Below, piece by piece: positions 1 through 12,074 of a stretch of 64,000 bases of DNA (position 1 is the stretch's first letter; each line of letters begins with the position of its first letter). The DNA is taken from the NCBI GenBank assembly GCA_959347315.1, contig OY365819.1, positions 21,718,589-21,782,588 on the forward strand, given 5' to 3'. Below the pieces are notes generated by a model. The model saw only the letters and a list, made by a program, of their open reading frames with translations. It was not told where the DNA came from and did no database searches. This DNA is from Bimastos eiseni (taxonomy: Eukaryota; Annelida; Clitellata; Crassiclitellata; Lumbricidae). Position numbers and translations under genes: made by a program.

Positions 1-1960
1 AGGTGAATGAGGTCATCTATGGGGCAAACCTTTTAGCCCTGAGCAAGAAGGACGGAGGCATAAGACCGATCGCCGTGGGCTACACATGGCGTCGTCTGGC
101 GGCAAAGTGCGCTAATTCGCATGCGGTAACAAGGCTGTCTCAACTGCTCGCCCCCATTCAGCTTGGGGTAGGCATTCCAGGAGGCGCTGAGGCAGCTGTC
201 CATGCGACACGTCGTTGGATTTCCACAATGCCTGAGGACAGCGTCCTAGTGAAGCTCGACTTCGCCAATGCCTTTAACACTCTGCGCAGAGATTGTCTTC
301 TAGAGGCAGTTGCTAGAGAGATCCCAGAGCTCTACCACTTTGCTCACGCTGCCTATTCAAACCGTCCACTGTTGCGCTATGGTTCAAACACAATTCAATC
401 CGAAGAAGGAACGCAGCAAGGCGATCCTTTGGGACCTCTGGAATTCTGTCTTGTGCTGCAACCGATTCTGATGAAGCTTCGTTCGGATCTGCGTATCGGA
501 TATCTGGATGACCTGACATTGGGAGGTAACAAGGAAATAGTGGCCAATTAATCGAGCAGGAATCAAAGAATCTTGGATTGCTATTGAACCGCAGCAAATG
601 CGAAATCGCGTGTCACAACACCCAGATGCCGAACAATGACCCTGCGTTCCAAGAGTTCACGAGCATAGCCCTCGAGGACATGACCTTGTTGGGTGCACCT
701 CTAATTTCAGGTCCAGCTGTGAACATGGTCGTTAATTCAAAGGCCAATGACCTCGAGAGGGCAATCGGAAGATTGTCCTTGCTTTATACACATGACGCTC
801 TGATTCTGCTGAGAAACAGTCTAAGTGTACCGAAGCTCTTGTACAGTCTGCGCACAGCCGTCTGCGCTGATTGCCCGGGCTTGGCTCGGTTTGATCAACT
901 GCTGAGAGAAGGACTGTCAACCATTTTAAATGTGGACCTTGACGATGACCGCTGGCTCCAGGCTTCTTTGCCGGTGAGAGATGGTGGTCTGGGAGTTCGT
1001 TGTGCATCTACGCTGGCACTTTCTGCCTTTCTGGCTTCTGCTGCTAGTACAAGCGAACTCCAGGCATGCATCCTACCAACAGAGTCTGCTGAGGAACCAT
1101 ATGAACTTGCGAGTTCAGCACTCAACGCTTGGAAGACCCTGACAGATGCAGAACCACCAACAGGAGCAGCAAGTTATCGCCAGAAAGAATGGGACCTCCG
1201 ATTCACAGACAAGGCATGGAAAGGTCTGCTGGATTCCAATAACAATCCATGCGACCGTGCTCGCCTGCTGGCCTCACGAGCACCTCATTCTGGAGACTGG
1301 ATGCTAGCGCCCTCTGTGACTGCCCTAGGCCTGCGCCTCTCAAACTAGGATGTACGACTGGCAGCCGGGTTGAGGTTAGGAACGACGCTCTGCGAGCCAC
1401 ATTTGTGTCACCAATGTCAAGAGAGCGTCGACGCAAAAGGGCTCCATGGACTAATTTGTAGAAGAGGCAGCGGAAAACATCAACGACACAGCATGTTGAA
1501 CGATGTCATCTGGAGAGCTCTTGGCAGGGCGAAGATTCCAGCGCAAAAGGAACCTCTCGGCTTGCTAAGAGAAGATGGAAAGCGACCGGACGGCGTCACG
1601 CTCATTCCTTGGACACGTGGTCGATGTCTGGCATGGGATGTGACAGTGCCCGACACCTACGCCAAGTCACATCTTGTCGACACATCTATCAGAGCTGGCG
1701 AAGCAGCCGAACGCGCAGCTAAGACGAAGAGGGCCAAGTATTCCACCATAACCAACACCCACGACTTCGTAGCCCTCTCCTTGGAATCCGGCGGCGCTTG
1801 GAGCAGTGAAGGACTGGAGTTCATCTCAGAGTTGGGTAGTCGAACGAGTGCTGCAACCCACGATCCAATGGAGACGTCATTTCTGTTCCAACGTATCTCA
1901 GTTGTTCTTCACCGTGGGAACGCAGTCTGCCTCTTCGGGACATTGCCAACACTCCATTAG
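1..1960 (+). mobile_element. Broken R2/R4-type non-LTR retrotransposon ORF (reverse transcriptase plus restriction-like endonuclease), 5' cut by window edge
   Basis: Three collinear pieces give one reverse transcriptase protein: 3-551, 578-1348 and 1370-1960. The first carries the palm motif KLDFANAFN and the catalytic YLDD (about 501-512). The third carries a C-x2-C...H-x4-C knuckle (about 1390-1470) and then RPDG (1583-1594) and WDVTV (from 1634), which fit the PD-(D/E)xK-like endonuclease placed C-terminally in the R2, R4 and NeSL groups. The copy is dead. A small indel at about 545-551 shifts the frame (frame 3 to frame 2), and a TAG at 1346-1348 interrupts the second and third pieces, which share a frame. 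The protein ends at 1960 and is followed within 40 bp by TAA/ATT-rich DNA, as in Dong-like R4-clade elements that target TAA repeats. The clade is inferred from domain order and not from a tree. Confidence 0.85.
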
Positions 1961-1989
1961 CTCATCATGGGCGATAACAGCATAATGTG

Positions 1990-2240
1990 AAACATATATA
2001 ATAGTAATAATAATAATAATAACAAGAACAACAACAATAATAATAATAATAATTATTATTATTATTAATTAATATATTAGTAATAATAATAATAATAATA
2101 ATAATATTAGTAATCTCTAAGTTCTTGGTGGAATGAAGTACCTCAGGGCAAAAAAAAGTAAAATAGTAATACTAATTATTATTAGTATTATTTTAAATTA
2201 TTATAATAATAATAATAATAGTAATAATAATAAAAATGTA
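1990..2240. repeat. (TAA/ATT)n-rich microsatellite tract
   Basis: Imperfect runs of AAT, TAA and ATT units, in both orientations, interrupted by a short unique segment at about 2115-2165. It directly follows the retrotransposon protein, so it is either the element's tail, its insertion target, or both. Confidence 0.8.
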
Positions 2241-2501
2241 GATACGACGCAGTAATGAGACCAAAATAACTACGTCGCTAGATGGCGGCACACGTTAACA
2301 ATTGATTACAAAGGGGGAAGATGGGAAACGGCGTAATTTAAAATTATATGATGCTGTAATGACATTTGAGTTATTTAAAAATTGCATAAAATTGTATACT
2401 TTGATATTTCAAAGTAACTTTTCTGTGAATGACGGAATTAAATAGTTATTAACGTTAGAAGGTTTTGTCGTTGGAAACTTTTTTTAAATGCCGAAACACG
2501 C

Positions 2502-2508
2502 TATAAAA
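2502..2508 (+). promoter_or_regulatory. TATA box 30 bp upstream of the U2-like sequence
   Basis: TATAAAA starts 30 bp before the first base that matches U2 snRNA (2532). The spacing is right for a TATA-directed start, whether by Pol II or, as in U6-type promoters, Pol III. I could not identify a proximal sequence element upstream. Confidence 0.4.
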
Positions 2509-2531
2509 GACACGCTGTATAATACGTCGTT

Positions 2532-2690
2532 ATCGCTTCTCGGCCTTTTGGCCAAGATCAAAGCGTTTACTTACTTGTCGGCTTAATACCCCGACATGTA
2601 CTTTAACCAGGCTGCGTGATGCCCTCTGGGCTCTCGGCCTAGGCTGGTGGTCAGATAATCCCTGATCCGCTACCCTGGTTTTCGTACCTC
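2532..2690 (+). ncRNA. U2 snRNA-like sequence with U2 stem I and stem-loop IIa but no branch-recognition motif
   Basis: The first 30 or so bases (2532-2562) match the very conserved 5' end of U2 snRNA (ATCGCTTCTCGGCCTTTTGG) almost perfectly. After a changed segment where U2 has its GTAGTA branch-point recognition sequence, a stem-loop like U2 IIa follows. TGTCGG and CCGACA pair around a CTTAATAC loop, and the stem letters differ from standard U2 but remain complementary. The remainder differs from U2, with further pairing such as AACCAGG (2605-2611) with CCTGGTT (2674-2680), and has no evident Sm site. It could be a U2-derived SINE head, a U2 pseudogene or a separate small RNA. Confidence 0.55.
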
Positions 2691-2699
2691 CCCCCCTCC

Positions 2700-4769
2700 C
2701 CAGTGAGGGAGAAATGGAAAAAAAACAGCCTAGGTAGGCCTACTACTATGTCGTTACAAGGCAGCAGAAGTTTGACAGGTAGTGTTAGACAGTAATGCGA
2801 TGCTGTCCAACACGCCGATCGCATGCGGGGGCCCATTTTAAAGTGACCCGCTGGGGCAATTTTTGCAAATTTTAGCAAATGAAGTAAAGACAAGTAGTAG
2901 GTCACTTGTTGCCTATTTTCATACTTGGCTCGTCAACATGACGATAATCGTCATTGTCATTATGTCACTATCATTGCTATAGCTATTATAATTATAATAA
3001 TAATGTGCAATATAATTAAGCTTGTTATTATCGTCGCCATCATCGCCGTCCGTCGTCGTCGTTATAGAAGAGAAAGAAGAAATGCAGCCGAGACAGACAG
3101 ACTGGTTTTGGATAAGAGAAGTAGGACGTGGCGTGCGTGTTGCTTTGTTTGGACTGATTTAGACACAGGTGTAGGTTTCGGTGATGATATATATATTGTA
3201 TATCATATATCGTATATCGTATATATAACGTATATCAACAAGTGAGGAAATTTTAAAAAAGGAAATGAATTTGTGTGGACTAAATTGGTACAGAAGAGAG
3301 AATGTGTTGAAATTTATGCTGACTTGAAGTCATGCACGGAGTGTCGGCCCAACACGTTTGCTCCCGAAGAATAGTTGCCTGGTTGGGCGTAGGCCAGGTA
3401 TACCTACGCAGGACATGTATACCTACGCACGTCGACCCGTAATCACGAGGTCAATTTTTGATAAGCCGTGCAGTTTGATGGAGAACGTGCATCGTAATTA
3501 GTTATTTATATTATTCTTATGCTCTATAGATGATACAGGGAGATGATTGAGTTTCAATGATCAATTGATTCAATTCCATTGAGATGACTATATCTGTAAT
3601 CCTGTATAGGTTATAGTGTGTGAAGATAATATGATGACAGCTAGACATAGCTCCTACAGTTTGTTTCAGTTGTAGACCTTTTATGACACAGAATGCTATC
3701 GATATGCTGTAGATCTTGAGTGCTCAGGACTGATTCGATAACTGCAAAAGCGTCATATACCAATTTCTGTCTTTCTTACTACAAACGTCTAACCTCTAGC
3801 TGCAGCTTGATTTAGCCAGGTTTAGTTAGAGCTAGTCTCCAAGAAGATACATCACTTGCATGATGTTGCGATGAGAAAGCCATGATATTGGCGATGACAA
3901 AGTATCGATCACTCCATAATATCCAACTACCCGACCAAGAGAGTTACGACTATAGCGTAGTTTTTAGCGTAGGACTATTTCGAGTTTCTGTTGCACGTGC
4001 TAATAGCTTCATTACTCGCCACTGTAAATTTGCTAGCTTATACCTGGGTCTAGCTTTGACTCTACTATCTTTGTTTATACTAAAATAACTAAACCCTTTA
4101 ATCTTTATTAATTAGTTAGTTAACAATGTATTTGAAAAGCCTCAAAATATGCTGCACATACGCACATTGCAATATCATACGTCTTTGGTTTATATATGCT
4201 GATTGACCTCTGACCTATATGGGTCAGTGATCAGACGTCTTCGTCGTTGACATGGCCAACATGGAGACAAATGAGAAAGTAAGAGCCTGTTAGTTGTAAA
4301 GATCGACCTGTTCTATGGGTTGCTGTCTAACATCCCAAATGCAATGAGCAATGAATAATGTTCAATTAATCTTCGCTTGTGTCAACTTTCCATCAACGGG
4401 TAGGTTAATGTTGAATTGTATTTTTACGGTATACTATTTTTGTGGATGCATTTCGCCATTAGACCACAATATGGCCTGCAGGGAGTGAAGGTCGTTTACG
4501 TATAAACACAGCGCATTAAAACAATAATAAATCATAGTCTTGGATGATACCATACTCATTAAAACCATCTGATCGACCAGGTAATCAAGGCCTAAAGCGT
4601 TGACGGCCAAAATATGAAAATCGAAGGGCCGAAAGTAGCATGTCAAAAAAGGCATTTCCTAGTCTTAAATAATATAAAATCCCAAAGGAAACTATAGCGT
4701 CACGAAAAAAAGCTAGTTAGGTTAAGATGAGACAGGAGAAGAGCCTTTTTGGCAATTACAAAATATTGT
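2700..4769. other. Gene-poor AT-rich region, no gene supported
   Basis: No coding exon, RNA gene or transposon could be supported here. It contains a TATATC/CGTATA simple-sequence patch (about 3185-3240) and a short direct repeat GTATACCTACGCA (3399-3411 and 3417-3429). The open frames present are short and lack recognisable motifs. Confidence 0.5.
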
Positions 4770-5036
4770 TGGAAAATGTTATTGAGAGACAGATGGTATA
4801 GATATATTGCTTGTACAAACTCAACGTCAGATCAGCTGAAAATAGATATTTCTGAAAGACAACTGCATACGTATCACTGTGTTTACACGAACAAACAATA
4901 ACTGCAGATATTGCACACATATGATAATTCTTCAGTTTCTATTCTGTCTTTCAGAAATATTTATTTTCAGCTGATCTGATGTTGAGTTAGTACAAGCAAT
5001 TTATCTATACCATCTGTCTCTCAATAACATTTTCCA
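4770..5036. repeat. Foldback / MITE-like inverted repeat with 91-bp arms
   Basis: Left arm 4770-4860 and right arm 4946-5036 are reverse complements with 4 mismatches in 91 bases, around an 85-base spacer. The arms begin TGGAAAATGTTATTGAGAGA. There is no coding capacity. Arm divergence is low, so this is either a young foldback element or an inverted duplication kept similar by gene conversion. I could not define a clear target-site duplication. Confidence 0.85.
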
Positions 5037-5711
5037 TTGTTAATTTAATTGTTGCTAACGACCTGCTGGATACAAGTTGAATGATGATTGAAGAACAGAA
5101 AATTGATAGAAGAAACTCTTATAAAACGAACTGAAATGCAATTATTATCTTTAGTGATGTCAACAGCCATTGTAGTCATAGAACATCATTTAACTTTGAA
5201 ATAAATGATAATAATTAGGGTTCATCCATAAAGGAATTCTGCGAGGATGGGCAGAGGTAACCTAAATGCGGACGAGGGGATGGGTTTGCCCAATGTGTAC
5301 ATAGGAATGTAACTAAAGTGCCTACTGTTACTTCAGTCTCTGCCTTAAATACCAGATTGTGATAAATAGATGCTTTGGATTTAACAACAATCCCTTTATC
5401 GGATGGGGCAGTAATATATCCCACTTAGTGGCATTCTGAGCCCTGCAAGATCAACAGAAGTGCTTTAAGATATATTGTGCAAGTGGTACACTCTGGAATC
5501 ATTGTGTGCACACTGCATACCGTACTTACTGAAATGGAAACAAATTTACAAATGAGAAATTGAAAAATGGTTAAGACAAACACAAGTTGTTGACACTGGT
5601 CCTGTGCACTTCATGTTGAACGATTTTCACTGTATTGAGTTTTGTTGCAGGTGTTAAACTGTGAGATCAGTTGGAGAAAGTGTGTGATGCTGATGTTTGA
5701 CTGCTGAGTCA

Positions 5712-8700
5712 ATGGGCCAGGTGCTGAGAAGAGTGCAAGAACTGGAGCTGGAGATTGGTCGATGCAGTCAGCACGGCATCGTAGCTAGACAATTTCCGGA
5801 TCTGAGTGAGCTGCCACCTGAGATCGGCCTCCTCGTCCTGTCCCATCTGAATGCCACGGATCTCTGCCTTGCTGCCTGCGTCTGGCAGGATCTAGGAAAT
5901 GACGAAATACTTTGGCACAGGTTGGTCCTATTATTAGCCAGAAGGTTGATGGACGACTTCTGCATCAAGGCAGACACTTAAATCAATTTTCTTGGACTGC
6001 CTGTTTGACTTTTGCATATGTATGTAGTATGTACCTTATGTTAATTTCATCTGTAATTGGAATACAGTCGGATTTCTCCTGATCTTTTTGCATCTCACTC
6101 TTTTTTTCTGTGCACATTTATTGATGAGGTGTTTTTCTGTGCATCAGCTTATGTCACAGTCAGTGGCGCAACGTTTCCATCTACAACCGACCACTTTCAC
6201 TGGATTTTTCGTACAAAAAGCTGTACTTGCAGTTAGATGAAGCAACACTGACGTTTAACGCTGATCCTAAGCTGGTGAGTCTGTCAATTTATTTCATGAT
6301 GTAACAATATATTTAAGAATTACATCAATGATTTGACCAAAAGCAGTTATTGGTGTTCTGATTCTGATCTGATGAAAAACATTAAATTAAGAATTCACAA
6401 TTTTGATGCTGTAGCTAACAGATTGCTTTCACAAAAATCTACCAAGTTATTGAATGGTGTACTTGTAGTCTAAAAAATATGATAGCTACTGTGGTCATTA
6501 CCTTCCTAAATGTTCTGCAGTGATGAAATGTAATGGAGCATTTATATAGCACCCTTCAAAATATCTACTCAGAGGTGCTTTCTGCTCTGGCTTGAATGTC
6601 ATAGTGAACGAGAAAAACTAGTATAACTATGCACAGTAAACTGAAAAGAGTCACCAGAGGTGGGCATTGTGGGCTCACCTCATGCACAAGCGTGGAACCA
6701 ACCAACGGATTCCCATTGACAGCTGACAGATGATACGGTTGTTTAGAGTCTCTGGGCCAAGTTGCGTCGATAAGATAGAGCTACAACTGATTTTTGATTA
6801 TATATGCATATATATATATATATATGTATTTTAAAATCTTTCTAAGAGTATAATTTTGTGCTGTGGTACATTTTTTGTGTGGCTTTGTGATCTATAGGGT
6901 TTAGAATATCTGCTGAAGAGTTACTTGGTGGATGACAATCCAAAGGATATTGCTAAATTTCTCCACACTTGTAGAAAACTTGATTTACAGAAAAAAAGAG
7001 AATTCCTTGCTGAGAGGTAAACATGTCAATTAGAAACCGAAGGAAGTGTAGTGCAGATTTGATTCCTTAGAATCAAATTTGAAATGAAATTCATCAGCAA
7101 CAAAGTACAACAAATGTGTTTGTGGGGATGTTGGCATATCTGATTATTCTGAAGGCCTCCTTGTGGGGTTGAGAATATACTTTAGCCTTTCAGATAGAAC
7201 ATTCTGGCTACTGCAAGATGCACTCAAATCATTGCATCAGACTTGAAATTTCAACTTTGAAGGCACCACAGTCTATCAATAATTCGAGTTCTTACAATTT
7301 AAAGACAAATTGCCACTGTTCATTCATGGTCTTAGGTTTCTGTGATTAATCGTTATATTTTGTGATGACCACTAAATAATCGGTTGAACCATCGTGCTAT
7401 TATTAAAGGAAATGATGTCTGTTTGGTGGATTGCATTTCTTGTATTTTTCTGCAGCTTGGATTCTTATAGTATGGGAGGAAAGTTAAGGACATCGACAAA
7501 GAGAGAGAGGGTTGGGAAGTTGTACAAGTGTGGACAGGGATATATTTTCCCTTTGCAGACGTTTGCATCTGAAGTTCATAACTTTGCAGCCTGTGCAATA
7601 GACTGCAGCGTCAGTCAGACAATGTAGTGCTGTCGATGGAGTTAGTTGGGAGTTCTATAGTGTGCATTGTATTGAGTGTTACTGGCCTCAATGGTGGGAT
7701 GGGTATTGGAGGGAGGCTAGTTCTCTGGTCATAAGCAGATCAGATCTACATTACAATCTTCCAATTGCTATAAATATAATTAAAAATATAATCCCATTGT
7801 TATACATACTACATTGAGTCTCATTGCTTGACACGGCTTTATCAAATTATCCCCCGCTGGCTTAGTTATAGTTAGTCCTAACGTGAAGACTTTCACAAAG
7901 GGAGGGGTAAGTTCCAAATGTGGACGAAGACTAACAAGGGCAAGATGGTTCATACTTTTGTTTGTGTAGTTGACAAAGGCAAGTGTTGGTCATATATATG
8001 CTTGGCAGTTGTTAGGGATTGAGTGAGTGTTAAGCAAATAGATTTTGCGACATGTGGACTCGTAATTGCCTTGTCATTCGAAAGAGAATTCAGTGGTTCA
8101 GATCAACTGAATTAAATTCTTAATTGCATGTAATGGACAAGGTAGACATAATTTATAATCCTTGTCATGGTTTATATTTCATTATATGTTTCCATCTGTT
8201 TTGTTTGCAGGCAAGATATTTTGGATGAAATTGTAAAATTGCAAAACTTCGAAAATCAATTCCTTCCTAACGCTCTGCGCAAGTTTTTCAAAGAGACAAT
8301 TCCACCGAATGAGAGGAATGATTTTCTCAGCAATCTTGTAAAGAAGTTTTCAGAGAGGTTCTGTACATGCAATCCACAACTGAATCTTTCGCAAGGTAAG
8401 CATAGTTGGGCTGATTCAAACTCAAATAAGACGGTACAGGCGCCTCTTAGAGTGCATTATGTGTGATACAGCTGAATTCCTCATTAACTCGCAAAAGCAA
8501 GTGCTTACTGGAACCCAGTTTCAGGCTGCACAGGGGTCATAGCATAATTACATAACACTCGAGGGTGGGTGGGTTTAGTGCTACAAAACGTTACGAAATG
8601 TTACAGGGGTGGGTGGATTAGCTGAATGTTACGTAACGCTTTTTGCTTTTAAACTAATTAGTAATTGATTAAATACTCATTCTAAACTATGAACCAAAGA

Positions 8701-10870
8701 TCAAGTTTTTCTTTAAGTCGCGAAGGCTCAGGAACGGAACGCTCTGGCGAAACTTAATTTCTATAAAACATTCTTCTACCAATTTCTCAGCGAACGTGAA
8801 TATATTCAGAAAGGCCGGGTTAATTTAAAACATCATACGAAAGCGGGGCAACATTCATTATGCAAATCAAGTCCGTTTGATATGCGTCAATATTATGATC
8901 GTCTACATTTAACTTCCGAAATTGGAACATTTTTAGATTCGATATTAAAACAACCGCTATTTCCAATCGCATCATCCGAAGGCGCATCAGTTAAATACCT
9001 CGTGATGACTAACATGCAAATATGGTACTAGCTATATGATCAACAAAAACGAACAATGCTGCCTTGCGAGATGGCGGACCCGCTTCCTAAAGAGATCTGG
9101 TGATGTCTGCGTTAGTTAAGTAAGACTCGAAAGGGGCTCACCTGCTGAGTTCAAAATTTAGTCCCAAGCATCCTACACCCGGCGGTGCAATCAAAGTTGA
9201 AATAAATATTAAATATTATCTACCAATGATGGCGGTTAAATTTGGAGACTATATTAGGCCCAGGTAAAACTACACTGAGTTTTTCAAAATATATACAACT
9301 AATTAGCACAGTTAAGTGATTACTTCATTGTAATGGTGCTTTGCTGCATGGACTTGCTCTGGAACCAAGTTTAATTCTGCAATGATCTCAACATAAATGA
9401 TTTACGCTACAGTTTGTTCCAAGCGAAAGGAAAATTTTTAAGGTGTTTGCAGAACGAATTGCCATGATGGCACCTCTTGACAGAAGCAGCATCTAGAAGA
9501 TTCTGCAAATAGCCTCTTTGCACCATTTATAATAAACTTCTTAGCAGCTTTCTAGACTCAGACGAGGCTCAAGTGTGCACTTTTGTTGGTCAAGGAAACT
9601 ATTCTCATTAATAACGGCTTGCCCATGTGACCTTATGCTGTCAGTTCATTGAACTCTAGCGATCGTCATGATAAATCTTATCCATTTCTTTCTTTCTGAA
9701 GTCGCATCCCTTACTTCCTATAGGTTCATTCCGGTTTTTTAGTGTGTCTCGTCCATCCATTTTTTCCTTGAGCGCCATCTTTCCTTCCTTCTTTCTCCAC
9801 ACGCCAGCATTGTTTCCTTCTCCAGCCCATCTGATCATGTCCAAAGAACCACAGCTTCCTTCTCAATGCTGTTTGTTGTAACGTCTCATCATTCTCAACT
9901 CCAATCTCCCTGCATACCACTTTCTTTGTCTTTTTCTCCATCCATGATATTCTCTGCATCTTCCTCCATATCCACATTTCACATGCATTGATCTTTTTCT
10001 CTATATTCTTTGTCGTTGTCCACATCTTACAGCCATATAGTACTGTAGCGAAGATCATTGCCCTCACTAACCCATGTACATATTTCTATCTTACTCCATA
10101 TTTAATATCAGACAAATGATCACTTTTCACATAATAGACAATTAAGTTGCTGGAAATCCAACAGAACTGCATGTTTTTCGGAGACAAGATCAGCACTGCT
10201 GCTTGAAAGATCAGTGTGATGGGTTTATGATGATTAGTTCCATGGAACATACTGTATGAGCAATACAAGCATTTGAGGTGCTTCCACTGCCTCATTTCAA
10301 GCTGTTGACTGGTTGATTCTGAGTCATGACACTGAAATTTCAATAAAACAGCAAAATCTTCTCCTCTGTCTAACACTGTTATAATCTAGGTGTTGCTGTC
10401 TCTGTGTTCCAGTGTGTAACACTTAAAGCTTCTTTTAACATTTAAACACTTCTTTGTGTGGCACTGTTTCACATGTTGCATGAAGTGTAATTGGTCCAGA
10501 CACAGCAACAGTCAGGAAGAGAGAGATCTGTACAAAAGTGTCCTAATAAAATATGCTCTGAAGCAGGTTGCTAAGGGTCTTAGACAACACTAATCATCAT
10601 TGTGACTCATCTAGGCTTTTGTATATAATTTTGTTATGTTTGGGCAGAAAGCATCATAAATTGTTTCTGTTTTCAGATACTGTGTACATAGTCTGTTTTT
10701 CACTGATCATGTTATCAGTGGATCTAACGAGTCCACACGTCAAAAACAAAATGTCGAAGAGGGAGTTCATTCGCAACACACGTCGTGCAGCAAATGGCAT
10801 TACAGATGAATTCACAGGACATCTTTATGACAATGTCTATCTTGTCGGACATGTTGCGCCTAAGGCATGA
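5712..10870 (+). CDS. FBXO8: FBXO8: F-box and Sec7 domain protein (5 exons, complete)
   Basis: Joined exons 5712-5920, 6148-6274, 6898-7016, 8211-8395 and 10677-10870 give 834 nt and 277 residues, with consistent GT-AG boundaries and phases. Exon 1 starts at the ATG of MGQVLRR, matching the MGQ start of vertebrate FBXO8, and holds the F-box (LPPEIGLLVLSHLNATDLCL... then CVWQDLGNDEILW). Exons 2-5 carry the divergent Sec7 domain, including QNFENQFLPNALRKFF and the very conserved DLTSPHVKNKMSKREFIRN near the end. The family acts as an SCF ubiquitin-ligase adaptor; human FBXO8 has been reported to act on the small GTPase ARF6. A TTTTGTTGCAG just upstream (ending 5650) may be the acceptor of a 5'-UTR intron. 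The gene converges on COQ2. The protein is shorter than the human one (319 residues), mainly in the N-terminal linker. Confidence 0.95.
6530..6790. repeat. Copy of a dispersed repeat family (family D), in FBXO8 intron 2
   Basis: It begins ATATAGCACCCTTCAAAATA and continues with a segment shared with copies at about 24140-24520 and 63306-63510, for example the phrase around GTGGAACCAACCAACGGATT. It is non-coding. The family ends resemble each other in inverted orientation (best seen at 24140-24520). Confidence 0.65.
8515..9265. repeat. Probable transposon-derived segment in FBXO8 intron 4
   Basis: It starts with G-rich motifs (GGGTGGGTGGGTTTAG and GGGGTGGGTGGATTAG) interleaved with palindromic ACGTTACG/GTTACGTAACG blocks, then about 600 bp of more GC-rich sequence than the surrounding intron. 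The pattern resembles the ends of DNA transposons, but I could not find a matching right end or a coding domain. Confidence 0.35.
9656..10085 (-). mobile_element. RTE-type LINE 3' fragment (copy 1)
   Basis: Minus-strand translation gives the C-terminal part of an RTE/BovB-like reverse transcriptase: VLYGCKMWT, then ENDETLQQTALRRKLWFFGH, then the usual basic tail. It is 5'-truncated at about 10085, and the 3' end carries CTAGCGATCGTCATG. The same end is found at 62041, and a related 3' segment is present at 60100-60475. It lies in FBXO8 intron 4. Confidence 0.75.
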
Positions 10871-11121
10871 TTAAACCTATTCCACAGAACATTTCGTAAT
10901 GCAGAAACATTGTTAGCTGGAGTTTGTTGACTAATTTTTTCATGCTTTTACAATGGCAGCTAATATGTTGTTAGGAAATGTCTGTCAGCATTTCATTATC
11001 AGTCGTGAATGAGTTCTAATATCTTTGCTTCAGATTTTCCCTCCAAGCATTTGCTACACAATATTCTGCACTAAATGTATTTGAACATCTTGTTGTGTGC
11101 ATGTATTCTTGTAGCTGGGAT

Positions 11122-11127
11122 AATAAA
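11122..11127 (+). terminator. Poly(A) signal of FBXO8
   Basis: AATAAA lies 252 bp after the FBXO8 stop codon and is the first canonical signal downstream. It is the likely mRNA 3' end and lies about 1.5 kb from the COQ2 stop on the other strand. Confidence 0.6.
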
Positions 11128-11328
11128 GAGCAATAACTTTTATTACTTTAATTGTGTTTCATAATTGTAATTGCACATTTATATAGCACCTCAATGTTGA
11201 TAGCATTGTATTTTCTCTAACATTAAATACTCACCTTTTTCCAAAGTTGCATGAAAGTGCCTCTGACACAATTAGGATGCACTATACAAGTATTCTGTTA
11301 CATTACATTACCTCTACTAGAAAAGCAC

Positions 11329-11703
11329 TCAAAGGCACTCCTGACGTGATGATGAGTCATAGAATGGTCTGAAATCACTGGAAAATATACGCATAGAACG
11401 AGCAAGAAGTGCACAGGTTACATAGCAGTCTGCTCCAGAGTGAAGGGCCACCCACAATGTTGCATTGTGACACATTATGGAGGGATGGAGGGCAAGTAGA
11501 CTATTAGAAGACATTGTGCTGCAGAACAGAGATCCATTCTGGCTGTGCATGCAGATAAGGCACAGTGAATTTCCATTTAATTCCTCACCTGAGAGCAATG
11601 GTGGATCTATTCGGAGATCTTGAATGACGCAGTCTTCTGTGGTGGTGACTACACCGAGCCAGAATATGAAATGGTCCATTGGCTCAAACACTTTCTCAAC
11701 CAA
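11329..11703 (-). other. Unassigned open frame between FBXO8 and COQ2
   Basis: A 124-residue open frame on the minus strand, downstream of the COQ2 stop. It is cysteine- and serine-rich with no motif I recognise. It has no splice partners that I can support, so it may be part of the COQ2 3' UTR or chance. Confidence 0.15.
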
Positions 11704-12074
11704 ACAGAATCAATGGATGAGGTCAGGGTTCTAATTACATTATTCAGGTCACCAATACAGACTATATATGACTTGTAAGTTGCTATCAGCTGCAGCATCG
11801 AAGCAATCTAAGTGTAGAATGCCAGTGGAGGAGCGAGAGTGGCAAACAAAATCAGTGGACCAGAGACAGTGGCATACGATAGGCAGGGGGTCTCTATGGA
11901 TCTAGGCTGATCTGAAGAGTAATCTTGGCAGTGTGCTATTATACGTCCATAGTTCCAAACTGAATCTTTTTGTTCAGCATTCGTTATAAGCAGTACATTA
12001 TCGCTGTGGCTCCAATCTGCTCTACATACTAAGACTCCAACAGCAAATCTTGTATGTTATCATCGCTTTGGTCT

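Noticed and set aside
5697..5711. FBXO8 start upstream of MGQ
   Set aside because: The codon there is TTG. The ATG at 5712 matches the conserved MGQ start of the family.
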